From: Bacteroidota bacterium
GTDB taxonomy: Bacteria > Bacteroidota > Bacteroidia > Bacteroidales > VadinHA17
Direction of reading: 5' to 3'
Length of the DNA: 6,971 nucleotides
Assembly: GCA_030631445.1 (NCBI GenBank)
Contig: DAOVLD010000092.1
Location: forward strand, 1 to 6,971
Shown here in pieces: positions 1 through 6,971 of the stretch. A model generated the notes under the pieces. It was given only the letters and a program-made list of their open reading frames with translations, made no database searches and had not been told where the DNA came from. How positions within the stretch are numbered: position 1 is the stretch's first letter; each line of letters starts with the position of its first letter. Position numbers and translations under genes: made by a program.

Positions 1-1176
1 CTTATCCCGGATACAATGGGACGGGCATGTGGCGGACTATGTTCTTCATGTCAGAGAATGTTCGATTTTCAGAGCGGGTATCTTAATTTTGATCTGGATA
101 AATTAAAACCCAGGAAAAAATGGAAAGATAAGCAGGAAGAATTGTTACAATACTTTGAAAACGATTCCCAGCTTAGAGATATTCTTATTACAGGTGGCGA
201 TGCCTTAATGGCTTCAGATCAGTCGCTAAAAGATCTACTTGATAGTATTTATAATATGGCTGTCAGGAAAAAAGAAGCTAATAAAAAACGTCCTGAAGGT
301 AAAAAACATGCTGAAATAATCAAGGTCAGGTTAGGAACCCGCCTGCCTGTATATCTGCCAATGCGAATAGACAACAAATTTAAAAAGGTACTGGCTGATT
401 TTAAAGAAAAAGCCAGTAAGGTTGGCATTAAGCAATTTGTCATTCAAACCCATTTTGAATCTGCTATGGAGATAACACTTATGGCAAAAAAAGCGATTAA
501 TACGTTGATTGAAGCCGGGTGGATGATAACCAACCAGACTGTTTTCACTGCGGCATCTTCAAGAAGAGGACATACTAATAAACTAAGAAAAGTACTTAAC
601 GAGCTTGGAGTGCTTTCATATTATACATTTTCCGTGAAGGGCTACATGGAAAATTATCATAGTTTTGCTACCAATTCAAGGGCTCTGCAAGAACAAACAG
701 AAGAAAAAATTGCAGGGAAAATACCTCCTCAATATTGCGAAACTATAGCAAAACTCCCATCTAAACCAAAAGAAATAAAAAATCAAATTGCAAAGATCAA
801 AGAAGAATGTAACATCCCGTTCCTGGCAACAGATAGAAATGTACTTAATCTTCCCGGTGTTGGTAAGAGCCTTACATTCAGAACGATTGGCATTACCCGT
901 TATGGACGGAGGATTTTGGAATTCAATCATGATCCGACCAGAAGCCATAGTCCGATTATCCATAAAATGGGGAAAGTTATTATTATCGAATCTAAAGCAA
1001 TAAAGGAATATTTGGACCAACTACAAAAAATGGGTGAAGATACCTCAGAATATAAAGACCTGTACGGATACTCTATCGGCGAAACAGAAGAAAGAATGTC
1101 GCTATACGAATATCCTGAATATGACTTTAATGTTACCAAAGAAATGACCAATCTTGAGATACCTGATATTGTGTAA
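1..1176 (+). CDS. KamA-family radical SAM protein (lysine 2,3-aminomutase-like), 5'-truncated
   Basis: The frame is open from base 1, so the first ATG at 16 is internal and the true start is upstream. The visible part is 391 codons ending in a tandem TAA-TAG. Numbering from the ATG at 16, the [4Fe-4S]/SAM motif CxxxCxxC is C5, C9, C12, followed by R14 at the position of the carboxylate-binding Arg of clostridial lysine 2,3-aminomutase. A GGDAL motif (60-64) matches the SAM-contacting GGDPL. PGVGK (280-284) matches the PGGGGK segment whose lysine binds PLP. Known family members move an amino group between adjacent carbons (lysine to beta-lysine) by a radical mechanism in the cytoplasm. The motif spacing and the sequence after the PLP lysine differ from true KamA, and the substrate-binding aspartates cannot be placed with certainty, so the substrate is unknown. 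Databases may name such proteins kamA. About 120 or more N-terminal residues are missing, judged from where the Cys motif lies in KamA. Family assignment is secure; exact activity is not. Confidence 0.88.
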   Translation, partial: LIPDTMGRACGGLCSSCQRMFDFQSGYLNFDLDKLKPRKKWKDKQEELLQYFENDSQLRDILITGGDALMASDQSLKDLLDSIYNMAVRKKEANKKRPEGKKHAEIIKVRLGTRLPVYLPMRIDNKFKKVLADFKEKASKVGIKQFVIQTHFESAMEITLMAKKAINTLIEAGWMITNQTVFTAASSRRGHTNKLRKVLNELGVLSYYTFSVKGYMENYHSFATNSRALQEQTEEKIAGKIPPQYCETIAKLPSKPKEIKNQIAKIKEECNIPFLATDRNVLNLPGVGKSLTFRTIGITRYGRRILEFNHDPTRSHSPIIHKMGKVIIIESKAIKEYLDQLQKMGEDTSEYKDLYGYSIGETEERMSLYEYPEYDFNVTKEMTNLEIPDIV

Positions 1177-1185
1177 TAGGGGGAA

Positions 1186-1229
1186 ACTCATCTTACTCAC
1201 CTACTCAACTTACTCAACTTACTCAACTC
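1186..1229. repeat. Five-unit 9-bp tandem repeat between convergent stop codons
   Basis: Five consecutive units share the core ACTCA and follow the consensus ACTCAACTT: 1186-1194, 1195-1202 (8 bp, one base short), 1203-1211, 1212-1220 and 1221-1229. Units three and four are identical; the outer units carry single differences. The array fills 44 of the 55 bases between the stop of the radical SAM gene (1176) and the stop of the sensor gene (1232). No hairpin with a T-run is visible here, so neither gene has a recognisable intrinsic terminator in the gap. It is probably a slippage-prone minisatellite; any role is unknown. Confidence 0.85.
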
Positions 1230-1231
1230 AT

Positions 1232-4200
1232 TTATTCCATTTTAAGACCAATAACCAGGATATCATCAATCTGATCCAGATCCCCAATCCACTCGACAAG
1301 AGTTTCATCCAGTATCTTTCCTTGTTCCTCCATAGACTTATCTTGTATATCCAGGATAAGTTTCTTAAATCTCCTGGACATATATTTCTTTCCTAGCGGT
1401 CCGCCAAACTGATCAACATAACCATCAGAAAGCATATAAAGTGATAGTCCTGATTCTAAATCAATTTCTTGACGACTAAAGTGGTCAAATTTCTTTACCG
1501 AGATACCAATTGGCATCTTATCTGCATTAACTTGTTCAAGAATGTAATCATCATTATTAAGTGAACCTTTTGATAAGTCCAGCTCATCATAATTTTTCAA
1601 TTTCGTTTTCTCATCTGAAGTAAGCTCCCGGACTAAATACAGAGGATTATAAGCGCCTGAGAACTGGACAGTTTTATTTTGCTTATCCAGGATAATCAAT
1701 GAGAGGTCCATTCCATCTTTAGTTTCATCTTCCCCTTCCCCTGTTTGTTTAAGAGATGTCATCACGTATTCCCTCAAATCATCCAGCATCTCGTTTGATT
1801 TTTCGATCTTAGGTTTGGAGATTATCTCATTCAAAAACGAAATTCCCAAAAGACTCATAAAGGCTCCCGGAACACCATGTCCTGTACAATCGGCTGCAAC
1901 AATAAATACTTTGCCTTCGCGTTTGGCCATCCAGTAGAAGTCGCCACTAACAACATCCCTTGGTTTAAATAAGATAAAGTGGCTCGGGAAATTCTCTTCC
2001 AGGATATTTTTCGATGGCAACATGGCTCTTTGTATCCTTCTGGCATACAATATACTATCTTCCAGTTCTTCTTTTTGTTTTCGTATCTCAGCAGTCCGTT
2101 CTAAGATAATACCTTCAAGTCGAATATTCTCATTCCTAAGCCTGCGTGTATACAAATTAACAATGACTATAATAATTATTATGGCAATTATTATATATCC
2201 AATATATGCAAGAACTGTCTGGTACCATGGTGGTAATATAGTAAATGTATACAAAGCCGAGGTGCTTTCAATTCCGAAAACATTCAAAGCCTGAACATGG
2301 AATATATAATGGCCCTGCCGCAGGTTTGTAAAAGTAAAATCTGTTTTTTCATTCCATCTTGTCCATTCATCAGAATATCCTTCAAGCCAGTAACGGTATA
2401 ACGTTGCCTCTTCCTGTTCGAAAAATAGTGCTGCCCATTGGAAAGTAAAATTATTATACTTGTAATTTATCTCCTGAGCTAATTCCTCTGGCTGTGATAA
2501 ATCAACACGCAATCGTCCATTTTCTGTAGTAGAATAATTTGTTCCGTAAAACACCACAGAATCTTCACTAATATTAACCTGACGTATTATTGTATTATAA
2601 GGTATTGAAAAATCCTTCTTAAAGTTTCTATCATATTTATAAAGTTCATTTGATACTCCCATCCAAACATTTCCTTTATCATCATCATAAATAGCATCAA
2701 TTGATTTATTTGGAAGTCTTTTTAAAGAGGGATCCTGTTCATAGGTTCCGTCAGGATTTTTCTTCATTACTTCAACCCACTTACTGTTTTCATTCTGCAG
2801 GCTGAACCATAAATCACCATTTGCAGCTTTAATCATACGGAATATCCCCATCTCTCCACTGGAATACCTGTTGCCAAAAGTCGAATCCGGTTCAAATTTT
2901 TCCTCTGTTTCGTTAAAGCTATACAGGCCTGCTGACGTAACGAAATATAATTTATCTCTAAGTTTTGAAATATAATTTCTATCATTCCTTGGCAATCCAT
3001 CTTCACTGGTAAAAGTAATGATAACAGTATCCACCTGGTTTGAAAAATCCATCATTTTTATTCCATTTAATGAGGTACCTAGCCATAACCGGCTATTATT
3101 ATCCTCAAAAACCGACCTGATTTCCTGATTGAAAATCTTTTGATATGCTTGATACCAGGTTCCATTCTCATATTCAAGGATTATCAAACCATCGTTTGTG
3201 CCGAGATAAATTTTGTTTCCATTAGTAGATGACCCGGCCAACTCAAAGATAAAGTATTTTCGCCCCTGAGGTTTGATGCCCACTACATTTTGATCAATCA
3301 GAATCCCCTTTTCTATCCCGGAGATATCAAATAATCCCTCAGAACTTCCGACCAGAAGCCGTTCCGGAATCGTTCCTCCTGCATCAAATTTCAGAAATGA
3401 CCATGCTGAAGTGTTTATATTCCTTACTTTTTTAAAGCTTACCAACTTTTCACCCTCTATATAGTAAACACCTGAAATTGTGCATATAAATATTTTTCCT
3501 TTATATTGAATAATATCATTAATATTATTCTTAAAACCTGATGATTCAGAAAATTTGGTTAAAGGAGAATTAATTTCAAGCTTGGCAATACCAATATCTA
3601 AAGTGAGCCAAAGAGGAGATTGAGAAGGTTGTGAAGGGTTAACATATGAAGAATATACCGTTTCATCCTGCAGCCCGTTACTTTTATCAAATTCTTGGAT
3701 AATCTGACCTTCCTTATCAATAATCAAAAATCCGCCAAACAAAGTAGCTAATCCCAGTTTGCCATTTCCCATTGAAATAACCTGGGACAACGCTTTTTCT
3801 TTTATGTAATTATTTACATCAGCAGATATAATATTTTCTTCAATATTCCCTGTTTCCGGGTCATATAAAACAATCCCTTTCTTATAAGATCCAATCCAGA
3901 TTTTATTATCTTCACCGGGTATCATCCCCATAATAGCATGCACATGGAAGTAGTCTCCTCCTTTAACAACCCTTAATGTATCAGCATCAAGCTCAAGCAA
4001 TCCCGCTCCATAATCTCCATGATATATCCGACCATTTACAGAAAAGCTTCTAATGCCATGCTTAAAACCAAAGTCATTCATATTAATAACTGTCAATGAA
4101 TCAGTGTCTGGAGAATATTTGAAAATACGATGCACAGTGCAAAAATATATATGATCTTTAAATAAAAATGTTTTCAGGACATTATTAAAATTGCGGGAAG

Positions 4201-4585
4201 CAGTATCAATTTTGTTAATAAGGCTATTATACTGAAGTTTGCCCAAATTATCAGGTCGTAAATATCCTATTTCTGCAATAGCTCCGACATATACTGTACC
4301 ATAATCATCAACCCCTAAAGATAAGACCATAGAATTATTTGAGATTGGGATGTTTCTCCAGTTCACACCATCAAATTCGATAACCCCATTCTCTCCATTA
4401 CCGAAATACATCACACCGCGATTATCCATTATAACAGCCCAGTTCTGAGAACCCGCACCTGTTTCATCAGGAGAATAATTTTTCAGAAAAGGTAAACCCT
4501 TTCTGTATACTTTAACAGCATCCTGTGTATAAGAAAATAGTGATAAACAAATAAATACTCCAGCAATTATTATTAATCTTTTCAT
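1232..4585 (-). CDS. Membrane sensor: two-component-regulator propeller, Y_Y_Y domain and SpoIIE/PP2C serine phosphatase
   Basis: This is a 1117-residue protein. Residues 1-21 form a signal peptide (MKR, then a hydrophobic run, cleavage near YTQ). About 14 blade motifs of the type LWLGTxxGI lie between 59 and 652 (starting near 59, 98, 146, 187, 229, 277, 325, 365, 410, 459, 500, 546, 592, 640), which fits two seven-bladed periplasmic propellers. A Y_Y_Y domain follows (about 710-783), then one membrane helix (790-811) and a charged coiled coil (812-845). The cytoplasmic SpoIIE/PP2C domain (845-1117) opens with the family's SILYARRIQRAMLP segment and keeps metal-binding acidic motifs: DVVSGD (D877, D882), AADCTGHGVPGAF (D899), SDGYVD (D1054) and DQIDD (D1107, D1108). 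Such domains dephosphorylate serine/threonine, often on STAS anti-anti-sigma proteins in partner-switching pathways. No histidine kinase or receiver domain is present. A charged stretch of about 35 residues (986-1020) sits inside the phosphatase. The signal sensed and the target are unknown; no STAS or anti-sigma gene is in view. The start at 4585 is chosen because it gives the signal peptide; no Shine-Dalgarno is seen. Confidence 0.93.
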   Translation of the reverse strand: MKRLIIIAGVFICLSLFSYTQDAVKVYRKGLPFLKNYSPDETGAGSQNWAVIMDNRGVMYFGNGENGVIEFDGVNWRNIPISNNSMVLSLGVDDYGTVYVGAIAEIGYLRPDNLGKLQYNSLINKIDTASRNFNNVLKTFLFKDHIYFCTVHRIFKYSPDTDSLTVINMNDFGFKHGIRSFSVNGRIYHGDYGAGLLELDADTLRVVKGGDYFHVHAIMGMIPGEDNKIWIGSYKKGIVLYDPETGNIEENIISADVNNYIKEKALSQVISMGNGKLGLATLFGGFLIIDKEGQIIQEFDKSNGLQDETVYSSYVNPSQPSQSPLWLTLDIGIAKLEINSPLTKFSESSGFKNNINDIIQYKGKIFICTISGVYYIEGEKLVSFKKVRNINTSAWSFLKFDAGGTIPERLLVGSSEGLFDISGIEKGILIDQNVVGIKPQGRKYFIFELAGSSTNGNKIYLGTNDGLIILEYENGTWYQAYQKIFNQEIRSVFEDNNSRLWLGTSLNGIKMMDFSNQVDTVIITFTSEDGLPRNDRNYISKLRDKLYFVTSAGLYSFNETEEKFEPDSTFGNRYSSGEMGIFRMIKAANGDLWFSLQNENSKWVEVMKKNPDGTYEQDPSLKRLPNKSIDAIYDDDKGNVWMGVSNELYKYDRNFKKDFSIPYNTIIRQVNISEDSVVFYGTNYSTTENGRLRVDLSQPEELAQEINYKYNNFTFQWAALFFEQEEATLYRYWLEGYSDEWTRWNEKTDFTFTNLRQGHYIFHVQALNVFGIESTSALYTFTILPPWYQTVLAYIGYIIIAIIIIIVIVNLYTRRLRNENIRLEGIILERTAEIRKQKEELEDSILYARRIQRAMLPSKNILEENFPSHFILFKPRDVVSGDFYWMAKREGKVFIVAADCTGHGVPGAFMSLLGISFLNEIISKPKIEKSNEMLDDLREYVMTSLKQTGEGEDETKDGMDLSLIILDKQNKTVQFSGAYNPLYLVRELTSDEKTKLKNYDELDLSKGSLNNDDYILEQVNADKMPIGISVKKFDHFSRQEIDLESGLSLYMLSDGYVDQFGGPLGKKYMSRRFKKLILDIQDKSMEEQGKILDETLVEWIGDLDQIDDILVIGLKME

Positions 4586-4720
4586 GATGTGAGGTTGAAC
4601 CGGTAATTAAAATAATATCATTGCAAATTTAGCCTAATAAAAATAAGGAAAAATTTATTATATTTAAATTTTGCTAGCACAAATATAATCAACTTCTTTA
4701 TTAATAGTAACGGGTTAATA
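4586..4720. promoter_or_regulatory. Divergent intergenic region between sensor and protease genes
   Basis: These 135 bases separate the two start codons and must carry the leaders, and probably the promoters, of both genes. The region is very AT-rich. The hexamer AAATTT occurs three times (4625-4630, 4651-4656, 4666-4671), which may only reflect composition. Neither start codon is preceded by a convincing Shine-Dalgarno sequence, as is usual in Bacteroidota. For the plus-strand gene the best -7-like sequence is AAATTTTG (4666-4673), one mismatch from TAnnTTTG and without a clear -33 partner. No operator with a clear long inverted repeat is seen. Confidence 0.6.
4624..4631 (-). promoter_or_regulatory. 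Candidate Bacteroidota -7 box for the sensor gene
   Basis: Read on the minus strand this is TAAATTTG, a full match to the Bacteroidota -7 consensus TAnnTTTG. It lies 38 bases upstream of the ATG at 4585, which would give a leader of about 30 nt. No TTG or TTTG -33 element is found at the usual spacing. A second full match, TATATTTG, lies at 4680-4687 on the same strand and would give a leader of about 90 nt. In such AT-rich DNA chance matches are likely, so the call is weak. Confidence 0.3.
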
Positions 4721-6971
4721 ATGAGGGTTAAAAAAATTATTGGGTTTCAATTACTTTTTTTCTGTTTGTTTATATGGAATAATTATGCTCAAATTTCAAC
4801 CAGGGTCAACCTTACTCCTGAAGCAAACAGTTTGAATATTATATCAAACGATATAAATTCCCTCAAAATACGATTTAAATTATCCTCGTATGATCTTCTT
4901 CCCGTGAACACTTGTGAAGGAGACTTTATTAGATTGATTGCTAAAGGTTTTCAGACAAACTATAATGAAGGATTTCCGGAATTACCGGAATTGAACAAAT
5001 TAATAAATATCCCGGCAGGAGCAGAAATAAGAATAGTACTAAAATCGGTAAAAGAGAAGGAAATTTCACTGGCACAATATGGTATACAGACCAAAATATT
5101 TCCATCACAGCCATCCAGACAAAAACAAATAGTTTCAGATAGTCTTGAATTTTTATATAACAAACCATTTTATTCTATTAACAAGTTCAATAAGGATAAA
5201 TTTATTGAAGTAAAAGAAATAGGAAATATACGGGGACGAAGAATAGCAGGATTACAAATAGCTCCATTTCGGTATAATCCTGTTTCCAATATATTGAAAG
5301 TTGTTTATGAAGCTGATATCGAAATTATTTTTGAGAATCCCGATATAGAGCAGGATAAATTGTTAAAAAATAAATATAAAAGCCGGATATTTGAAAGAAC
5401 TCTCAGCAAAATCCTTAACTACAAAGCGGAAGAGACAAAAAGCCCGGGTATTGAAAAACCTGTTAAATATATCATCCTCTCAGATACGATATTTCACGAT
5501 ATTCTTCAACCTTTTATTAAATGGAAAACACGGAAAGGATTTAATGTAATCGAGTTATACACCGGAGAAAATGGTGCAGGCACCACACGTGAGGAGTTGA
5601 AGGATACATTAAAAGGAATTTATACATCTGCCACGCCTGATGATCCCGCTCCAACGTTTTTATTGATCGTTGGTGATGTTGAACAAATACCAACATCTCA
5701 GTCTTCAGGACAGGTAACTGATCTTTACTATGCAGAATACGATGGTTCCGGAGACTATCTGCCGGACGTTTTCTACGGTCGTCTTTCAGCCAGGGACACA
5801 TCGGAGCTTATCCCGCAAATTGATAAGATCATGGAATATGAACAATATCTGTTCCCCGACCCTTCATTTCTTGATGAGGTAGTAATGATTGCAGGTATGG
5901 ATGGCTCCTATGCCTCAGTCTGGGGAAATGGGCAGATCTACTACGAAACCAACTATTATTTCAACCCTGTTCATGGTTTCAATTCTAATACATACTTTTA
6001 CCCGGAGTCAGGGAGTAGTGCTGATAGTATTATTAAAAATATAAGTGATGGTGTTGGGTTTGTGAATTATACAGGGCATGGGGAATACAACCGGTGGTTA
6101 AGCCCACAATTTCATATTAATGATATTGACAGCCTCAAAAATTTGAGTAAATATCCTTTGATGATCGGCAATGCCTGCTCTACTACAACTTTCCATCTGG
6201 ATAATTGTTTAGCTGAAGCACTTGTCAGGGCTGAAGGAAAAGGAGCCCTTGGATATATCGGGTGTACAAACGAATCATTCTGGGATGAAGACTATTACTG
6301 GGCTGTTGGTATTGGACCAATAAAAGCCAACCCGACATATGAAGAAACCGGATTGGGAATGTACGACCGCGCATTTCATGATAACGGAGAACCGGAAACA
6401 GACTGGTACACAACCCAGGGGCAAATGATATATGCCGGGAATCTTGCAGTTACAGAAAGTAATTCAATACGTAGTAAATATTACTGGGAGATATATACTC
6501 TGTTAGGCGACCCATCTCTAATGGTATATTTTTCTGTTCCTGATCCAATGGTAGTAACTGTACCGGATACATTGCCTGTAGGTGTTTATAATCTTCATTT
6601 TCAATGCGAACAAAATGCTTATGCTGCTCTTTCAATTGACGGTAAATTACTGGATGCAACCTACACTGATGCATCAGGTGTTGCTATACTCGAGTTTCTG
6701 CCTGTTGACTCAGTAAAACATGCTGAACTGGTAATTACCAAACAAAATCGAAAACCATTTATTGACACTTTGAGCATTGTTGCGGATAATGGCCCTTACA
6801 TTACTTATAAAAACCATATTCTGGAAGACACTGCCGGAAATTACGATCACATTGCTGATTATGGTGAAACTATAGGAATTGCCCTTACTGTAGAAAATGC
6901 CGGTAATGAAAATGCCGGTAATGTAATGGTAAAATTATCTGCAGCCGATTCATTCATCCAGGTTCAGGATA
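4721..6971 (+). CDS. Gingipain-like C25 cysteine protease, predicted lysine-specific, 3'-truncated
   Basis: The frame is open from the ATG at 4721 to the window end: 750 codons, no stop. Residues 1-24 are a signal peptide ending YAQ. Residues 25 to about 245 resemble the C25 propeptide (LPELNKLINIP, 88-98). The catalytic domain spans about 247-604: VGD (near 316-318), DLYYAEYDG (334-342), YTGHG (450-454) and GNAC (483-486), ending with GDPSL (596-600). Compared from memory with P. gingivalis Kgp, the triad D388/H444/C477 corresponds to D394/H453/C486, with the same His-Cys spacing of 33. The S1-pocket residues T442, W513 and D516 correspond to T451, W521 and D524, so cleavage after lysine is predicted. 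An Ig-like domain follows (about 607-687), then the start of a CARDB-like module (about 690 onward, with the phrase DYGETIGIALTVENAG). Family members are exported by Sec, then usually by the type IX system through a C-terminal domain, which would lie beyond the window. This is the only ATG that gives a signal peptide. Confidence 0.92.
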   Translation, partial: MRVKKIIGFQLLFFCLFIWNNYAQISTRVNLTPEANSLNIISNDINSLKIRFKLSSYDLLPVNTCEGDFIRLIAKGFQTNYNEGFPELPELNKLINIPAGAEIRIVLKSVKEKEISLAQYGIQTKIFPSQPSRQKQIVSDSLEFLYNKPFYSINKFNKDKFIEVKEIGNIRGRRIAGLQIAPFRYNPVSNILKVVYEADIEIIFENPDIEQDKLLKNKYKSRIFERTLSKILNYKAEETKSPGIEKPVKYIILSDTIFHDILQPFIKWKTRKGFNVIELYTGENGAGTTREELKDTLKGIYTSATPDDPAPTFLLIVGDVEQIPTSQSSGQVTDLYYAEYDGSGDYLPDVFYGRLSARDTSELIPQIDKIMEYEQYLFPDPSFLDEVVMIAGMDGSYASVWGNGQIYYETNYYFNPVHGFNSNTYFYPESGSSADSIIKNISDGVGFVNYTGHGEYNRWLSPQFHINDIDSLKNLSKYPLMIGNACSTTTFHLDNCLAEALVRAEGKGALGYIGCTNESFWDEDYYWAVGIGPIKANPTYEETGLGMYDRAFHDNGEPETDWYTTQGQMIYAGNLAVTESNSIRSKYYWEIYTLLGDPSLMVYFSVPDPMVVTVPDTLPVGVYNLHFQCEQNAYAALSIDGKLLDATYTDASGVAILEFLPVDSVKHAELVITKQNRKPFIDTLSIVADNGPYITYKNHILEDTAGNYDHIADYGETIGIALTVENAGNENAGNVMVKLSAADSFIQVQD

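Noticed and set aside
16..18. ATG at 16 as the start of the radical SAM gene
   Set aside because: The frame is open to base 1 and the ATG lies only four codons before the catalytic Cys motif, whereas relatives have a long N-terminal region before it.
676..1020. Minus-strand 114-codon frame opposite the radical SAM gene
   Set aside because: It lies wholly within a well-conserved coding region on the other strand and has no recognisable domain.
1177..1231. Bidirectional intrinsic terminator between the convergent genes
   Set aside because: No inverted repeat with a GC-rich stem and T-run could be found; the gap is taken up by direct repeats.
1154..1396. Plus-strand 80-codon frame over the tandem repeat
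   Set aside because: It reads the repeat as a YST-like run and then the antisense of the phosphatase C-terminus; no start signal or family resemblance.
1232..2053. Histidine kinase at the C-terminus of the propeller protein
   Set aside because: No H-box, N-box or G-box ATP-binding motifs; the region instead carries PP2C/SpoIIE metal-binding motifs.
2022..2294. Plus-strand 90-codon frame with a hydrophobic stretch
   Set aside because: It is antisense to the membrane helix and Y_Y_Y region of the sensor; hydrophobicity comes from the AT-rich complement of Ile codons.
4625..4671. Three AAATTT hexamers as operator sites
   Set aside because: Spacing is irregular (26 and 15 bp) and the hexamer is expected by chance in such AT-rich sequence.
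4941..6674. Several minus-strand frames of 62-86 codons opposite the protease gene
   Set aside because: The plus-strand frame carries conserved catalytic motifs across the same stretch; the antisense frames have no family features.

Overview
The window looks like chromosomal DNA from a member of the Bacteroidota. It is AT-rich. One reading frame encodes a gingipain-type (C25) secreted protease, another a large two-component-regulator-type propeller protein of the kind common in that phylum, and the gene starts lack Shine-Dalgarno sequences. There are no RNA genes, CRISPR arrays or insertion sequences that I can see.

Layout: (1) positions 1-1176, plus strand, hold the 3' part of a KamA-family (lysine 2,3-aminomutase-like) radical SAM gene whose start lies before the window. 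(2) Positions 1177-1231 are a short gap between convergent stop codons, mostly filled by a five-unit, roughly 9-bp tandem repeat. (3) Positions 1232-4585, minus strand, encode a 1117-residue membrane sensor: signal peptide, 14 propeller blade motifs (probably two seven-bladed propellers), a Y_Y_Y domain, one membrane helix, a short coiled coil and a cytoplasmic SpoIIE/PP2C-type serine/threonine phosphatase. (4) Positions 4586-4720 are a 135-bp AT-rich divergent promoter region. (5) From 4721 to the end of the window, plus strand, an open-ended gene encodes the first 750 residues of a gingipain-like cysteine protease: signal peptide, propeptide, C25 catalytic domain, Ig-like domain and the start of a CARDB-like module. 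Its stop codon is beyond the window.

The most noteworthy points are these. The protease keeps the catalytic Asp-His-Cys triad and the Thr, Trp and Asp residues that form the lysine-specific S1 pocket of P. gingivalis Kgp, so lysine specificity is predicted. The sensor links an extracytoplasmic propeller directly to a phosphatase with no histidine kinase. The two genes are divergently transcribed from a shared short region, which allows but does not prove common control. The radical SAM gene is convergent with the sensor and has no evident functional tie to it. Comparisons with Kgp and lysine 2,3-aminomutase were made from memory of those sequences, not from a computed alignment.
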